From CAYMKL01 sp964390805 (GTDB taxonomy: Bacteria > Chloroflexota > Anaerolineae > VGOG01), in the NCBI GenBank assembly GCA_964390805.1, contig CAYMKL010000160.1, positions 1 to 14,423 of the forward strand: DNA of 14,423 nt, written 5' to 3'. This document shows, in pieces, positions 13,518 through 14,423 of the stretch. The notes under the pieces are model-generated. The model was not told where the DNA came from, searched no databases, and was given only the letters and a program-made list of their open reading frames with translations. Both the position numbers and the translations under genes were made by a program. Numbering within the stretch: position 1 is the stretch's first letter; every line of letters begins with the position of its first letter.

Positions 13518-13546
13518 ATTATACCACCGTTCAGTCCTCTTGGCAA
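13518..13546 (-). promoter_or_regulatory. Sigma-70 promoter of the DUF2723 gene, placed for a leaderless mRNA
   Basis: On the minus strand TTGCCA (13541-13546) and TATAAT (13518-13523) with a 17-bp spacer. Only 6 nt separate the -10 box from ATG 13511, so transcription would begin at or next to the start codon. Confidence 0.75.
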
Positions 13547-13558
13547 CGTGGTTTGCAT

Positions 13559-13587
13559 TTGACGCTCAGGTCGTTGTGTGCTACAAT
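13559..13587 (+). promoter_or_regulatory. Sigma-70 promoter of the right-end antitoxin cluster
   Basis: TTGACG (13559-13564) and TACAAT (13582-13587), 17-bp spacer, 35 bp before ATG 13623 and divergent from the DUF2723 promoter. No second promoter is visible before the downstream RelE module, so this one probably serves the whole cluster. Confidence 0.7.
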
Positions 13588-13622
13588 AGCGTGTAGATTC
13601 TGAGATTGAGCATGGAGTAGCT

Positions 13623-13859
13623 ATGATTGCTGGTATCAGACAAAAGACCGTTGTGGGAGAAGGCGGTAAAATCGAGGTTTCATCGCCGGAGTTGCCCAGC
13701 GGCATGTTGGTAGAAGTGATTATCCTGGTGGAGCCGGCTGAGCAGGATACGACCGAGTATTTGCTATCCACGGAAGCCAATCGAAATCATCTGCTTCAAG
13801 CCTTGCGAGACCTGGAAGATCCATCCAGGTATATCTACGTCAACCCGGCTGACTTATGA
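13623..13859 (+). CDS. YefM-like antitoxin, apparently without its toxin
   Basis: A 78-residue protein. The C-terminal part TTEYLLSTEANRNHLLQALRDLED has the YefM-type toxin-binding helix pattern (the family reads 'eYLLssp.N...L...i'). The N-terminal half (VVGEGGKIEVSSPELPSGMLVEVIILVEP) looks instead like an AbrB/SpoVT-type beta strand arrangement, so the protein may combine two antitoxin modules. GGAG lies 5 nt before the ATG. A YoeB/Txe-type toxin would be expected to overlap its stop; only a 17-codon stub is present before the next antitoxin. Confidence 0.65.
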   Translation: MIAGIRQKTVVGEGGKIEVSSPELPSGMLVEVIILVEPAEQDTTEYLLSTEANRNHLLQALRDLEDPSRYIYVNPADL

Positions 13860-13865
13860 GAAGAA

Positions 13866-13919
13866 ATGGTCTTGATAAGGTTTACGCCTGCTGAGGCAGC
13901 CATCGCTCTGGATTTTTGA
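13866..13919 (+). pseudogene. Possible vestige of a RelE/YoeB-type toxin start
   Basis: A 17-codon frame beginning ATG at 13866, 6 bp after the preceding antitoxin stop. It reads MVLIRFTPAEAAIAL, which resembles the opening strand and helix of RelE-fold toxins ('...i.fTp.Ae..l'), then stops. It is too short to be functional and may be chance; it is listed because the position is exactly where the partner toxin should start. Confidence 0.3.
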
Positions 13920-13931
13920 GGAGAAGTATCT

Positions 13932-14144
13932 ATGCTTGAACTTGAATACTTGACAGATAGGAGTGGTCAGCTAAAGGCGGTTGTGATTCCCATCGAGTTG
14001 TGGAAACAACTGTTCATAGATGACGATTCCACCGAGAGACTATCTGAGGCAATGGAAGACTATTGCTTGAGCAAAGCGATGGATGAAGCCAAAGAAACCC
14101 CTTTGTTAAGCCGTGAGGAAGCTTTAGCCTATTTAGAGGCATAG
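13932..14144 (+). CDS. Antitoxin of the right-end RelE pair
   Basis: A 70-residue acidic protein. The N-terminal strands EYLTDRSGQLKAVVIPIELWKQL resemble the 'yl.d..G..kaVviPi..We.l' pattern of Phd/YefM-like antitoxins common in cyanobacteria and Chloroflexota. The C-terminus (SEAMEDYCLSKAMDEAKETPLLSREEALAYLEA) is the toxin-binding tail; the 'EDYcl.kAm.ea..tpllsreeAl.yLe' pattern is familiar from RelE partners. GAGGAG lies 8 nt before the ATG. The toxin gene begins 5 bp after its stop. Confidence 0.75.
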   Translation: MLELEYLTDRSGQLKAVVIPIELWKQLFIDDDSTERLSEAMEDYCLSKAMDEAKETPLLSREEALAYLEA

Positions 14145-14149
14145 TCAGG

Positions 14150-14398
14150 GTGGAAGTTCACTATCGCGAATCATTTTTGAGAGACCTGAAGAAGTTGAAA
14201 GGGCAACCGGTCTACGACAAGGTTTTCGAGCTTGTCTTTGCGGCTTTGCCAGAAGCAGACAGATTGAGGGATGTCACGGGCGTGAAGGCAATGAGAGGCT
14301 ATCCAGGTCGTTATCGTATTCGTATCGGTGCCTATCGTGTTGGGATAGAAGTTCATGGTGATAACGTTGAAGGCCATGATCTTCGTTTCGGCCATTAG
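14150..14398 (+). CDS. RelE-family toxin
   Basis: An 82-residue RelE/ParE-fold toxin, complete at both ends. The opening EVHYRESFLRDLKKLK gives strand 1 and helix 1. It is followed by a helix up to LPEADRLRDVTGVKAMRGYPGRYRIRIGAYRVGIEVHGDNVEGHDLRFGH, with the family's central 'm.G..grYRiRiGdYRv.f.v..d.v.v..v..R' strands, including the basic residues of the mRNA-cleaving site. It starts at GTG 14150, 5 bp after the antitoxin stop, so translation is probably coupled. RelE-type toxins typically cut ribosome-bound mRNA; this is inferred from family only. Confidence 0.85.
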   Translation: MEVHYRESFLRDLKKLKGQPVYDKVFELVFAALPEADRLRDVTGVKAMRGYPGRYRIRIGAYRVGIEVHGDNVEGHDLRFGH

Positions 14399-14423
14399 GC
14401 TCAAGCGGCAGCCTGGACCAGAT

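Overview
The window reads as chromosomal DNA from a bacterium, most likely a member of the Chloroflexota (Anaerolineae-like). This assignment is an inference. It rests on the gene style (DUF2723 membrane glycosyltransferase with C-terminal beta-sandwich repeats, small RelE/YefM-type modules, Zn-hook SbcC), moderate-to-high GC with clear TTGACA/TATAAT promoters, and abundant short repeats both between and inside genes. No rRNA, tRNA or CRISPR array was seen.

Layout. 161-604 (-) is a C_GCAxxG_C_C redox protein whose first motif cysteine codon is an in-frame UGA followed by a bacterial-SECIS-like hairpin, so it is a probable selenoprotein. 817-2736 (-) holds an MDR/quinone-oxidoreductase-type dehydrogenase and an unknown membrane protein. 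2993-4549 (+) is a MurE ligase, convergent with a RmlC-like cupin epimerase (4522-4977, -). Endonuclease III (5006-5713, +) diverges from that epimerase. A RelE-like toxin/antitoxin pair (5811-6346, -) lies between nth and sbcC (6429-8978, -). 9107-9514 (+) holds an antitoxin-like ORF and the tail of a retropepsin-like gene. Threonine synthase (9552-10796, +) is convergent with an 830-residue DUF2723 protein (11013-13511, -). The right end (13623-14398, +) holds an orphan YefM-like antitoxin, a short toxin-like stub and a complete antitoxin/RelE pair.

Two themes link the window. The first is insertion without gene breakage. The 662-bp block carrying the TA module is flanked by 61-bp direct repeats that duplicate the 3' end of sbcC, leaving both neighbouring genes intact. 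The DUF2723 gene carries two palindromic repeats read in frame, and murE and nth carry heptanucleotide repeats that are translated. The second is recoding: the UGA at the active-site position of the 161-604 gene would be misread as a stop by ordinary gene callers.

Most genes look like independent transcription units. Seven sigma-70-like promoters are visible, six with 17-bp spacers. One of them would give the DUF2723 gene a leaderless or nearly leaderless mRNA.
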